Positions 18,890-28,737 of a stretch of 64,000 nucleotides of DNA are shown here, one piece after another. The DNA comes from Stappia albiluteola. GTDB lineage: Bacteria > Pseudomonadota > Alphaproteobacteria > Rhizobiales > Stappiaceae. Each line of letters starts with the position of its first letter. The stretch's first letter is position 1. The translations under genes were made by a program, and so were the position numbers. The stretch lies in the NCBI RefSeq assembly GCF_014050225.1, contig NZ_JACFXV010000053.1, forward strand, positions 371,541-435,540, in the 5' to 3' direction. The notes beneath the pieces were generated by a model. That model was not told where the DNA came from. It worked only from the letters and a program-made list of their open reading frames with translations, and did not search any database.

Positions 18890-19642
18890 ATGAAAGCCAG
18901 AGCAATTCGATCCGCCGGACTGCCCGTTGCCGCCCTCGTCGCCGGCATCCTCTGCGCCGGGGCCCTGCTGCAGGCCGGGCCGGCCCATGCCGAGGAAGCG
19001 CGGCTTTCGACCATCGACCTGGTCGGCCGGGGCACGGTGACGGCTGCTCCCGACATGGCCTTCGTCACCAGCGGCGTGGTGAGCGACGCCGACACGGCGG
19101 CCGAGGCGATGAAGGCCAATTCGGCGGCGATGACGCAGGTGGTCGACGCGATCAAGGGCGCCGGGATCGAGGCGCGCGACATCCAGACCTCCGGCTTTTC
19201 CGTCTCGCCGCGCTACGCGCAGGTGAAGCGGACGAATGGCGAGGAGCACCTGAAGATCGTCGGCTACCGGGTCAGCAACGGCGTGACGGTGCGCGTCCGC
19301 GATCTTTCGAAGCTCGGCTCGCTGCTGGACACCATGGTTGCGGACGGCGCCAACGAGATCAGCGGGATTTCCTTCCAGGTGAGTGATGCCGACAAGCGGC
19401 GCGACGAGGCGCGCAAGGAAGCGATGGCCGACGCGATCCGCAAGGCGAAGCTCTATGCGGAAGCCGCCGGCGTGGAACTGGGCCGGATCCTGTCGATCAA
19501 CGAGCAATGGGCCAATGTGAGGCCGCAGCCCTATTTTACGGCCCGGGCCGAAAAGGCGCTGAGCGACGCCGCTCCGCCGGTCGAGGCGGGCGAGGAAACA
19601 CTCGACGTGCAGGTTAATGTAAGCTGGGAACTGAAACCCTGA
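18890..19642 (+). CDS. SIMPL (DUF541) domain periplasmic protein
   Basis: A 250-residue exported protein. Residues 1-34 form a signal peptide ending AGPAHA-EE. The rest is a SIMPL/DUF541 domain: STIDLVGRGTVTAAPDMAFV at the start, the central IQTSGFSVSPRY and the repeated Ala/Lys-rich helix EARKEAMADAIRKAKLYAEAA, all typical of YggE-like proteins. These periplasmic proteins are linked to oxidative-stress phenotypes in E. coli, but their biochemical role is unknown. The purine-rich AGGAAAAGGCGAG precedes the ATG. It is followed 21 bases later by the SLC13-type permease gene, so the two may be co-transcribed. Confidence 0.9.
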   Translation: MKARAIRSAGLPVAALVAGILCAGALLQAGPAHAEEARLSTIDLVGRGTVTAAPDMAFVTSGVVSDADTAAEAMKANSAAMTQVVDAIKGAGIEARDIQTSGFSVSPRYAQVKRTNGEEHLKIVGYRVSNGVTVRVRDLSKLGSLLDTMVADGANEISGISFQVSDADKRRDEARKEAMADAIRKAKLYAEAAGVELGRILSINEQWANVRPQPYFTARAEKALSDAAPPVEAGEETLDVQVNVSWELKP

Positions 19643-19663
19643 TCGACTGACAGCCGGAGCGCC

Positions 19664-21463
19664 ATGATCCCGTTCATTGCCGAGCATCAGGCGCTTTTTG
19701 GCCTGGCCGTCCTCGGGCTCGTCTTCGCCGGCTTCGCGCTGGAACGCTACCCGCCGGAAGTGGTGGCGGTCGGGGGTGCGGCCCTGATGCTGTGCCTTGG
19801 GCTGCTGGATGTCGACGAGGCGCTGTCGGTGTTCTCCAACGCCGCGCCGATCACCATCGCCGCGATGTTCATGCTGTCCGGCGCGCTGGTGAGAACCGGC
19901 ACGCTGGAGGCGGCGACGAGCCTGCTCATGCAGCACCTCGGCTCGCGCAAGGCGCTGGCGATGCTGATGCTGCTGCTTGCCACGCTGGTGCTTTCGGGCT
20001 TCGTGAACAACACGCCGGTTGTGATCGTCCTCATTCCGGTGGTGATCCGCCTGGCGGGGGAAATGGGCGACGCGCCATCCAGCCACCTCATTCCGCTGTC
20101 CTTCGCCGGCATCCTCGGCGGCACCTGCACGCTGATCGGCACGTCGACGAACCTGCTGGTCGACGGCGTATCCCAATCGCAGGGCCTTGCCCCCTTCGGC
20201 ATTTTCGAGATCGCCCCCATCGGCATCGTCGTGGCCGCCGTCGGCATGACCTACCTGCTGACGGCCGGCCGCTTCCTGCTGCCCAAGCGTACGGCGATGG
20301 GCGCGTTCAAGGCCGGATCGGAGGCGGCCACCTTTACCTCGGAACTGGTGATCCCGGCGGATTCCGACTATGTGGGCAAGAAGCTCGGCGAGGTGAGCGC
20401 GCTGGACCGGTCGGGCATCACGCTCTACGGCGCAATCGGCAGGAGCGGCACGCTGTCGCCCGTCCACCGGGACATGGAGCTGAAGGCCGGCGACCGGATC
20501 TCCTTCAGCGCGCCGGCCGCCGAGGTGCTGACGCTCCACCAGGACGAGAATGTGGTGCTGGGCGAGCCGAGGCTGCTGCTGGGCGGCGGCGAGGAAGAAG
20601 AAACGATACTGGTGGAGGCACTGGCCGGCCCCGACCGGCGGGTCGCCGGGCGCACAGTGCGCCAACTCGCCCTGCCCTATCGCTACGGCGCAGCGGTGAT
20701 CGGCGTCCACCGCCACCGCGCGGTCCCGGCCGGCACGGCCATCGCCGACCTGCGCCTGCAATCCGGCGACACGCTGATCCTCGCCGGCACCGCGCGCCGC
20801 CTGACGAGCCTTGCCCAGACGGCCGGCTTCGTCAGCCTCAGCGAACCGACCGAGCGCCCCTACCGCCGCCGCAAGGCGCCGATCGCCATCGCGACGATCG
20901 CCGCCGTGGTGCTGCTTGCCGCGTTCAACGTGCTGCCGATCGCCGGCCTTGCGATGATCGGCGTCGCCTTCATCCTGCTGACGCGCTGCATCGATTCCGA
21001 CGAGGCGTTCCAGGCGATCGACGGGCGCGTGCTGATCCTGATCTTCGCGATGCTCGCCGTCGGACGCGGGCTCGAAGAGGCAGGCGCGGTGGAACTGATC
21101 GTCGATGCGGCGATGCCGTTCCTCAAGGAAGCTCATCCCCTGCTGATATTGGCCGTCGTCTACCTGCTGGCGTCGCTGCTGACCGAGCTAGTCACCAACA
21201 ACGCGGTCGCGGTGGTGTTCACGCCGATCGCCATCGGCCTGGCGCAATCTCTCGGGCTCGATCCGCGCTCCTTCGTCATGGCGGTGATGTTCGGCGCCAG
21301 CGCAAGCTTCGCGACGCCGATCGGCTACCAGACGAACACGCTGGTCTACGGCGCCGGCAATTACCGGTTCCTGGATTTCGTGCGGATCGGCCTGCCGCTC
21401 AATATTCTGGCCGGGGCGACGGCGGTGGCGATGATCTATCTCGTCTTCGGCCTGGGAAGGTAG
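19664..21463 (+). CDS. SLC13/DASS-type permease with RCK-C (TrkA-C) domains
   Basis: Inner-membrane anion transporter of 599 residues. The N-terminal half has helices with SGFVNNTPVVIVLIPVV and GGTCTLIGTSTNLLVDG; the C-terminal half mirrors it with TELVTNNAVAVVFTPIA and SFATPIGYQTNTLVYG. The NNT and NNA turns are the substrate/sodium sites of the DASS fold. Between the halves (about 210-395) lie two TrkA-C-like soluble domains (VIPADSDYVGKKLGEV, TVRQLALPYRYGAAVIGVHR), as in YfbS-type proteins. Substrates in this family include dicarboxylates, sulfate and phosphate, and cannot be decided here. It follows the SIMPL gene closely. Confidence 0.92.
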   Translation: MIPFIAEHQALFGLAVLGLVFAGFALERYPPEVVAVGGAALMLCLGLLDVDEALSVFSNAAPITIAAMFMLSGALVRTGTLEAATSLLMQHLGSRKALAMLMLLLATLVLSGFVNNTPVVIVLIPVVIRLAGEMGDAPSSHLIPLSFAGILGGTCTLIGTSTNLLVDGVSQSQGLAPFGIFEIAPIGIVVAAVGMTYLLTAGRFLLPKRTAMGAFKAGSEAATFTSELVIPADSDYVGKKLGEVSALDRSGITLYGAIGRSGTLSPVHRDMELKAGDRISFSAPAAEVLTLHQDENVVLGEPRLLLGGGEEEETILVEALAGPDRRVAGRTVRQLALPYRYGAAVIGVHRHRAVPAGTAIADLRLQSGDTLILAGTARRLTSLAQTAGFVSLSEPTERPYRRRKAPIAIATIAAVVLLAAFNVLPIAGLAMIGVAFILLTRCIDSDEAFQAIDGRVLILIFAMLAVGRGLEEAGAVELIVDAAMPFLKEAHPLLILAVVYLLASLLTELVTNNAVAVVFTPIAIGLAQSLGLDPRSFVMAVMFGASASFATPIGYQTNTLVYGAGNYRFLDFVRIGLPLNILAGATAVAMIYLVFGLGR

Positions 21464-21596
21464 CCGGGGCGCCGGTCGCCGGGACCGATACATCTTGCGA
21501 CAATTGCGGCAAAGTCCGGCGACAAATGGCCGGTAGCGTCGGCTTTGCCGTTAGGTAACGCCGTTACCCGCAATTCCATTCCCGAACAGGTGCCCC

Positions 21597-22097
21597 ATGC
21601 CAGCTTCCGCCCCATCGTCCTACAGCCCGATGCAGATCCTGCTGCACTGGCTGATCGCCGCCCTCGTCCTGTTCCAGATCGTTTTCGGTGAGGAGATGGA
21701 GCATATGGCGCGCGACATCCGCCGCGGCCTTGCCCCGGACGGCGACGACGTGCTGCTCGGCAATGCCCATATCTGGGTCGGCTTCGCGATCCTGGCGCTG
21801 GTTGCCTGGCGCATCCTGCTGCGGCTGAAGAACGGCGCGCCAACCTTTCCCGCGGGCCAGCCGGCCCTGGCGGAAAAGGCGATGAAGGTCGCCCACGCCC
21901 TCTTCTATGCCCTGCTGGTCATCGCGCCCGTGAGCGGGATCGTCGCCTGGTACGTCTTCCCGGAAGCCGGCGAGATCCACGAGTTCATGAAGCCGGCGTT
22001 CATCGTGCTCATCGCCATCCACGTGGCAGCCGCGCTCTGGCACCATTTCGTGCTGAAGGACGACGTGCTGAAGCGGATGACCCGTCCGGCCGCCTGA
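21597..22097 (+). CDS. Cytochrome b561 family protein
   Basis: A four-helix di-haem membrane protein of 166 residues that passes electrons within the inner membrane. The likely haem-ligand histidines lie in LLHWLIAALVLFQ (helix 1), LGNAHIWVGFAIL (helix 2), VAHALFYALL (helix 3) and IHVAAALWHHFVL (helix 4). Length and layout match bacterial CybB-like proteins. It stands alone between the permease and a convergent flavin oxidase. CybB can reduce oxygen to superoxide or superoxide to oxygen in vitro; the partner here is unknown. Confidence 0.92.
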   Translation: MPASAPSSYSPMQILLHWLIAALVLFQIVFGEEMEHMARDIRRGLAPDGDDVLLGNAHIWVGFAILALVAWRILLRLKNGAPTFPAGQPALAEKAMKVAHALFYALLVIAPVSGIVAWYVFPEAGEIHEFMKPAFIVLIAIHVAAALWHHFVLKDDVLKRMTRPAA

Positions 22098-22125
22098 AGA
22101 TCCGGGATCGAGGCGGGGCTAATCC

Positions 22126-23223
22126 CTAGTCCCGCGCCTCGATCCAGGCCCGCATCGCGTCGAGATCGCCGCCGAGCAAACCGTCGGCGATCCTGCGGCC
22201 AACCGCGGCACCGAACTTGTAGCCATGGCCCGAACAGGCCGAGACGGCGACGAGACGCCCCTGCGCCCTGACGAAGAAGTGCTCGTCACGCGTGAACGTA
22301 TAGGCGCAGGTGACGACGTCGGAGACCGCGTAGTCGCCGATGCGGGCGAAGGGCGGGCCGAAATAATCGCGCACCTTCTCCCCCTCGCCCGGAACGACGG
22401 CGCGGTTTTCGTCCGGCCGGCTTTTGAACTTGTGCAGGCCCGAGCCGACCTTGAGGCCGGTTCCGGCGACCGGCGGCAGCACATAGCCGTCCACCTTGCC
22501 GCCGACATCCAGGATCACCGGCGAAGTCTCCCAGGCCTGCCGCAGATCCTCGGGCGGCGTGAGATAGGCGACCGCCGTGCGGTAGGTCGTCAGGTCGCCG
22601 CCGAGTTCCGGCAGCAGGTCGAGCACCCAGGCGCCGGCGGTCACAACGATCCGATCGGCCTCGATCGCATCGCCATCGGCAAGCCGCACGGCGCCGGTCA
22701 TCGCATCGACGGCGACAACCCTGGCGTTTTCGCGGATATCGATGCCCCTGGCCAGAAACCAGCTACGCAGCGCGACCGCGATCTTCCGGCAGAGCAGGAC
22801 GCCGCCTTCCGCGCTTTCGGCGGCGAAGCGGATCGCGGCCGGGTCGAGATAGGGGTGGCGCAGGGCCGCCTCCTGCGGCGAGAATTCCTCGAAGGGATAG
22901 CCGCCGGCGACCAGCCCGTCGCGATAGCGCTCCGCCTCGTCGCCCGCTTCCTGGGAAACCAGGAGAAATCCCGTATCGATCAGGTGCTTCTGGCCGAGAT
23001 CGTCCCAAAGCTCGTCCCAGGCGTCATAGGCCTCGTCGATGCGACGCTGGTAGCCGCCCTGCCCACCATAGGCGCGGCGAATGATGCGGTGCTGGTCGCC
23101 CGAAGCGCCCAGCGGATTGGGGATCGTCGCCTGCTCCAGCAGCGTTACCTCGGCACCTCTCCTGGCAAGCGCCCAGGCGGTGGAAAGTCCGGCTATACCC
23201 GCTCCGACAACGACGACGCGCAT
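22126..23223 (-). CDS. FAD-dependent amine oxidase, sarcosine/N-methyltryptophan oxidase-like
   Basis: A 365-residue flavoprotein oxidase of the monomeric sarcosine oxidase/MTOX/pipecolate oxidase family. The N-terminal Rossmann motif is VVVVGAGIAGLSTAWALA. Near the end, TCAYTFTRDEHF (C306) matches the cysteine that carries covalently bound FAD in sarcosine oxidase, and CSGHGYKFG is the family's C-terminal signature. These enzymes oxidise secondary or N-methyl amino acids to imines and release hydrogen peroxide. The exact substrate is open. It starts at ATG 23223 and lies between the convergent b561 gene and the HTH regulator gene. Confidence 0.9.
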   Translation of the reverse strand: MRVVVVGAGIAGLSTAWALARRGAEVTLLEQATIPNPLGASGDQHRIIRRAYGGQGGYQRRIDEAYDAWDELWDDLGQKHLIDTGFLLVSQEAGDEAERYRDGLVAGGYPFEEFSPQEAALRHPYLDPAAIRFAAESAEGGVLLCRKIAVALRSWFLARGIDIRENARVVAVDAMTGAVRLADGDAIEADRIVVTAGAWVLDLLPELGGDLTTYRTAVAYLTPPEDLRQAWETSPVILDVGGKVDGYVLPPVAGTGLKVGSGLHKFKSRPDENRAVVPGEGEKVRDYFGPPFARIGDYAVSDVVTCAYTFTRDEHFFVRAQGRLVAVSACSGHGYKFGAAVGRRIADGLLGGDLDAMRAWIEARD

Positions 23224-23301
23224 GATGGTTCCCGCTCGAATCCCTGTTCAGGAGCGGGACTTTAGACCATGGCGACGGGAAAGGCGTAGCCGCAAAATCG
23301 A

Positions 23302-23946
23302 TCAGTTCGCCTCAGAAGCGGCAATGCGGTAGGCGCAGCGGCGTGCGCCGGCGAGGATATGCTCCTCGCGCTCGATGCTCACTTCAGGGCCGAGAAGAGC
23401 GCGGAACAGGGCCAGTTCCGAGCGGCAGAAGCCCTGGCAGGCGCGGGCGGCGGCGCAGATCGGGCAGTGGTTTTCCGTCAGGCGGAAACTGCCATCGGCA
23501 AGGCGCTCGACTTCCGCCATGTAGCCTTCGGCGGAGCGGCGCGCGGCAAGTCGGCCGAGACGATCGGCAAGCGATCCGCCCGAGGACAGGGCCGCCCCGT
23601 AGGAGGCGCGCATCCTGGCCTCCCGCTCGCCGATCAGCCGGTCGAGCCCGGCATCCCCGAAGACGTTGCGGACCGCATCGATGATTTCCAGGGTGAGGCC
23701 TTCGTGATTGTCCGGAAACCGGGCATGGCCCTTGTCCGTCAGCCGCCAGTAACGCTTCGGCCGGCCTACACTTTCACGCCGGTCGTCATGGGCAACCAGC
23801 CCTTCGCCGTTCAGCCGGTCGAGATGCTGCCGAATCGCGACGGCAGTGACCCCCAGTCTTTCCGCCAGAACGGATGCCGTCTGCGCCCCGCGCGCCTTCA
23901 GCGCCTGCAGGATAAGCCCGCTCGTACGGTCGCTATCGATCGTCAT
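23302..23946 (-). CDS. HTH regulator with cysteine cluster (SufR-like)
   Basis: A 214-residue transcriptional regulator. Residues 1-80 form a winged HTH (SGLILQALKARGAQTASVLA, LGVTAVAIRQHLDRL, ESVGRPKRYWRLTDKG) of the ArsR/DeoR-like SufR type. The C-terminal part has CPICAAARACQGFC (C161, C164, C170, C174) and a fifth cysteine at 204, which could bind an Fe-S cluster or metal. I chose ATG 23946 (MTIDSDRTSG); upstream ATGs at 23985 and 24039 are possible. It is divergent from an MFS transporter gene, whose promoter region it probably controls. The signal sensed is inferred from the cysteines only. Confidence 0.82.
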   Translation of the reverse strand: MTIDSDRTSGLILQALKARGAQTASVLAERLGVTAVAIRQHLDRLNGEGLVAHDDRRESVGRPKRYWRLTDKGHARFPDNHEGLTLEIIDAVRNVFGDAGLDRLIGEREARMRASYGAALSSGGSLADRLGRLAARRSAEGYMAEVERLADGSFRLTENHCPICAAARACQGFCRSELALFRALLGPEVSIEREEHILAGARRCAYRIAASEAN

Positions 23947-24007
23947 CGTTCCGATATGGCGGCATTCATCCGCTCTCAGCTCCATGAAAGTGTCACTCAG
24001 GAGATAT

Positions 24008-24037
24008 TTGAAAAGCCTTGCCTTGTCAAAATATAGC
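24008..24037 (+). promoter_or_regulatory. Probable promoter of the MFS transporter gene
   Basis: TTGAAA (24008-24013) and TATAGC (24032-24037) with an 18-base spacer. The promoter is flanked by an inverted repeat ATATTTG (24004-24010) / CAAATAT (24037-24043), a candidate operator for the divergent SufR-like regulator. The region is AT-rich compared with its surroundings. Confidence 0.45.
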
Positions 24038-24074
24038 AAATATAAAAAGCAAAACCTTTCTTTATAGGATTACC

Positions 24075-25559
24075 ATGCAGACTCCGACCGGCACCGGAGA
24101 CCAGACCACCGAAACCGCCGACGGCGGATGGCACGGCCTCTTTCTCGGGCCGCGCTCGCTGGCGTTGCTCGTCCTGACGCTCGGCGTCGGCTCGCATGCG
24201 GTGAACGGCTTCGTCACGGTCGCGATCCTGCCCGACATCATCCGCGACCTCGGCGGACAGGAACGTGCCTACTGGATCTTCACCCTGTTCCAGGTGGCGG
24301 CCATCGTCACCGGCACCGCGACAGGGGCCTTGAAGGCGCGGTTCGGCGCGCGTCCGCTTTTCCTCGCGGCGTCGGCCACCCTTTTTTCCGGTTCGCTGTT
24401 TTCCGGGATCGCCGAAGGGACCGGCTGGCTTCTCTTCGGCCGCTTCCTGCAGGGTTTCGGCGAGGGGATGATCCTGGCGCTTTGCTACGCGGTCATCCCG
24501 GATCTCTTTCCCGAACGGCTCGTCGCCCGGATCTTCTCGCTGCTTGCCGGCGTCTGGGCGATCGCCGCGGGCATCGGCCCGCTTGCCGCCGGCATCCTGA
24601 CCGAAACATGGTCCTGGCGCGCCGCCTTCCTCGCCAACCTGCCGCTAACCGGCATTCTGCTCCTGTGCGCGCTGATCGTGCTGCCGAGGGAGAGCCGGCA
24701 CAAGGACGGACCCGGCCCGAGGTTCGGGCTGGCGGTCGTTCCGCGCCTGTTGCTGATCGCCGCCGCCGTGCTCTCGATCAGCATGGTGGGCCAGATGAAA
24801 GCGGTACCGTCGATCGCGCTCGCGCTCACCTTCGGCTTGAGCCTTGCCGTATTCACCCTCCGCCTCGACCGGAAGGCCGCCACACCCTTCATCCCGGGCG
24901 CGGCCTTTCGCCCCGGTCACCCGCTCGGCCTTTGCATGTGGATCGAGATCCTGATGTGGGTCTCGAGCGGGGCGCGCGTCGTCTTCGTTACCGCCCTCGG
25001 GCAGGCGGTCTGGGGTTTGAGCGTGACTAAGGCGTCCTATCTTGCGACGACCGTCGCCTTCAGCTGGACCGTAGCGGCCTGGCTGGTGGCAGGCGTCGGA
25101 GAGCCGGCACGCCAGCGCCTCCTCATGCAGCTTGGACCGGCCGCGCTGACGGTCGGGGCCACGCTGTTCGCCACCGCGCTCAGCCTGCAATCAATGCCGC
25201 TCTTCGCGCTTGGAGCCGCGTTCAGCGGCGCCGGATTCGGCATCAGCAACCTGTTCCTCAACAAGACGATGATCTATGCCGTGCAAGGGGTCGAGCGGGA
25301 CCGCACGTCGGCATTCCTGCCGACGCTGCAGGCTGCGGGCGCATCCGTCGGCGCGGCTTTCGCCGGGCTGTTCGGCCTGCTGTTCGGCCTGACGGCCGCC
25401 GGCACGGGCGAACTCGTCACCCGCGAAACAGCTATCGCGGCAGGACCTTCCGTCTTCCTCGCCATGGCCGCGATCAGCCTTGCGGCGGCGCTTCTGGCGA
25501 TGAGGCTGTCACTTGCCGCCGCCAGCAATGCCGAAGATGTGCTCAGCCAAGCGAGTTGA
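24075..25559 (+). CDS. MFS transporter, probable drug/metabolite efflux
   Basis: A major facilitator superfamily transporter of 494 residues with many hydrophobic helices. The conserved region between helices 2 and 3 is GALKARFGARPLFLAAS, and LLFGRFLQGFGEGMILA resembles the helix-4/5 motifs of DHA-type exporters. I chose the ATG at 24075 (MQTPTGTGDQ), preceded by AGGA; a longer frame from 24018 would run through the promoter. The divergent cysteine-rich regulator suggests expression in response to redox state, iron or a related compound. Substrate unknown. Its 3' end overlaps the convergent GYD gene by 17 bases. Confidence 0.88.
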   Translation: MQTPTGTGDQTTETADGGWHGLFLGPRSLALLVLTLGVGSHAVNGFVTVAILPDIIRDLGGQERAYWIFTLFQVAAIVTGTATGALKARFGARPLFLAASATLFSGSLFSGIAEGTGWLLFGRFLQGFGEGMILALCYAVIPDLFPERLVARIFSLLAGVWAIAAGIGPLAAGILTETWSWRAAFLANLPLTGILLLCALIVLPRESRHKDGPGPRFGLAVVPRLLLIAAAVLSISMVGQMKAVPSIALALTFGLSLAVFTLRLDRKAATPFIPGAAFRPGHPLGLCMWIEILMWVSSGARVVFVTALGQAVWGLSVTKASYLATTVAFSWTVAAWLVAGVGEPARQRLLMQLGPAALTVGATLFATALSLQSMPLFALGAAFSGAGFGISNLFLNKTMIYAVQGVERDRTSAFLPTLQAAGASVGAAFAGLFGLLFGLTAAGTGELVTRETAIAAGPSVFLAMAAISLAAALLAMRLSLAAASNAEDVLSQAS

Positions 25560-25836
25560 TGATCTCGCGATAGGCATTTTCCGGGAACGCCTTCAGCGTG
25601 CGGGTGCGGATATAGCCGCCCTGCCCCAGCTTCAGCACCATGCGGGCCATGACGGCATCGTCGGGCGCCTCGCAGACCGCCACCATGTCGTAGTCGCCCA
25701 TCGTCAGGTAGAACTGCTGGAAGTTGCCGCCCATGTCGGCAAGCAGCTTTTTCGCCGCGTCGAGCCTGCCTGGAGACTCGCGTACGTTCTTGATGCCCTG
25801 ATCGGTCCAGTTCACGAAGATGATGTAGGTGGTCAC
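25543..25836 (-). CDS. GYD domain-containing protein
   Basis: A 97-residue protein with a GYD domain (ferredoxin-like dimeric fold; PF08734 by memory). Recognisable parts are TYIIFVNWTDQGIKNV at the start, MGDYDMVAVCEAPDD in the middle and RTRTLKAF near the end. The start is a GTG at 25836, fixed by the strong GGGAGGT site just upstream; longer ATG starts have no such site. The function of the family is unknown. The gene is convergent with the MFS gene and overlaps its stop region by 17 bases. Confidence 0.88.
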   Translation of the reverse strand: MTTYIIFVNWTDQGIKNVRESPGRLDAAKKLLADMGGNFQQFYLTMGDYDMVAVCEAPDDAVMARMVLKLGQGGYIRTRTLKAFPENAYREIINSLG

Positions 25837-26089
25837 GGCGCACCTCCCTTGGAGCATATTCCGCCCGGGTCGAGGCGACCCGAACGTCAAGAATATGATC
25901 AAGTTATTGGTATTGAAGCGATTTACTTCCCTTCAGGTCGTTCCACCCGAAGGGGAGACGCTCGCGGCGCCGTAACGCGGCACAAGATGAAGACCGGCGC
26001 CTGTTTGCGCCCCCTCTGTCTGCCCTGCGGTAGTATGATCCTCGCGCTGCCGCAACGCAAGGAAAGCTCCGCGCCGCCGCGCACAATAA

Positions 26090-26115
26090 AAAAGCCCGGA
26101 AGATCCGGGCTTTTT
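26090..26115 (-). terminator. Rho-independent terminator of rpoD
   Basis: Nine-base-pair stem AAAGCCCGG / CCGGGCTTT (26091-26099 and 26105-26113) with a five-base loop, bordered by an A-run and a T-run, so it works on either strand. It begins eight bases after the rpoD stop codon. Confidence 0.85.
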
Positions 26116-26122
26116 CATCAGG

Positions 26123-28111
<1,989 letters not shown>

Positions 28112-28737
28112 TTTTTTCTCCGGATCGGCCGGCCTCGACACCGGCGCCCCTACCCGTAATTCGTCGCGCAAAGCGGGCCTCAACGATCGGTCCCTCGCGG
28201 AACCGCAAATCACCTGTCCGGGCCTTCGTGCTCACCCGGAACCGTCTGGTCGGCCTTGCCTTTCGCGCGTGATGATCCGTCCCTTGTCTATCCGCGGTCC
28301 GTTAAGCCGCACTTAACCGTAACTTGTGGCCGCCGCCCGCGAAGTTAAGCTACCCCCTCACCCGCTAGCGGGCATTTCCGATCCGTGGCACCGGCTGCCG
28401 GATGGCCTATCCGCCGAAATCGGCGGTCAAATCCCCGGCTCAGGCACGCAATCGGCGAAAGTCGGGACGTTGCCGCATGCGTCCCAACACAAAAAGCAGC
28501 GTGGTTGCCCACACTGGGAATTTTCTGATTTTCGGCAGCCCAATCGCTGTTTCGCCTGTCGCTGGCTCATGTTTCTCCATGATGCCCAATATCGGCGCTC
28601 GTCGCTGCCTGCGAAGACTATTTAACGCGGCCCGCGAGATTCGCAAGGGTGATTCGTTTTCGTCAATCCCATTTCGGCACGGATTCGCACGCGGCATGGC
28701 CCCTCCCGAAAACGCCGATCAGCCCATTTCCGGGCCC
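28112..28737. other. rpoD leader and promoter region
   Basis: 626 bases between dnaG and rpoD, both on the minus strand. No convincing gene was found; short frames here lack ribosome sites and family features. A separate rpoD promoter is expected in this gap. I could not assign a -35/-10 pair with confidence. Confidence 0.35.

Noticed and set aside
18863..21136. A 757-codon minus-strand frame opposite the SIMPL and SLC13 genes
   Set aside because: Its translation is dominated by His, Arg, Gln and Asp with no motif, while the plus-strand genes have signal peptide, helices and family signatures.
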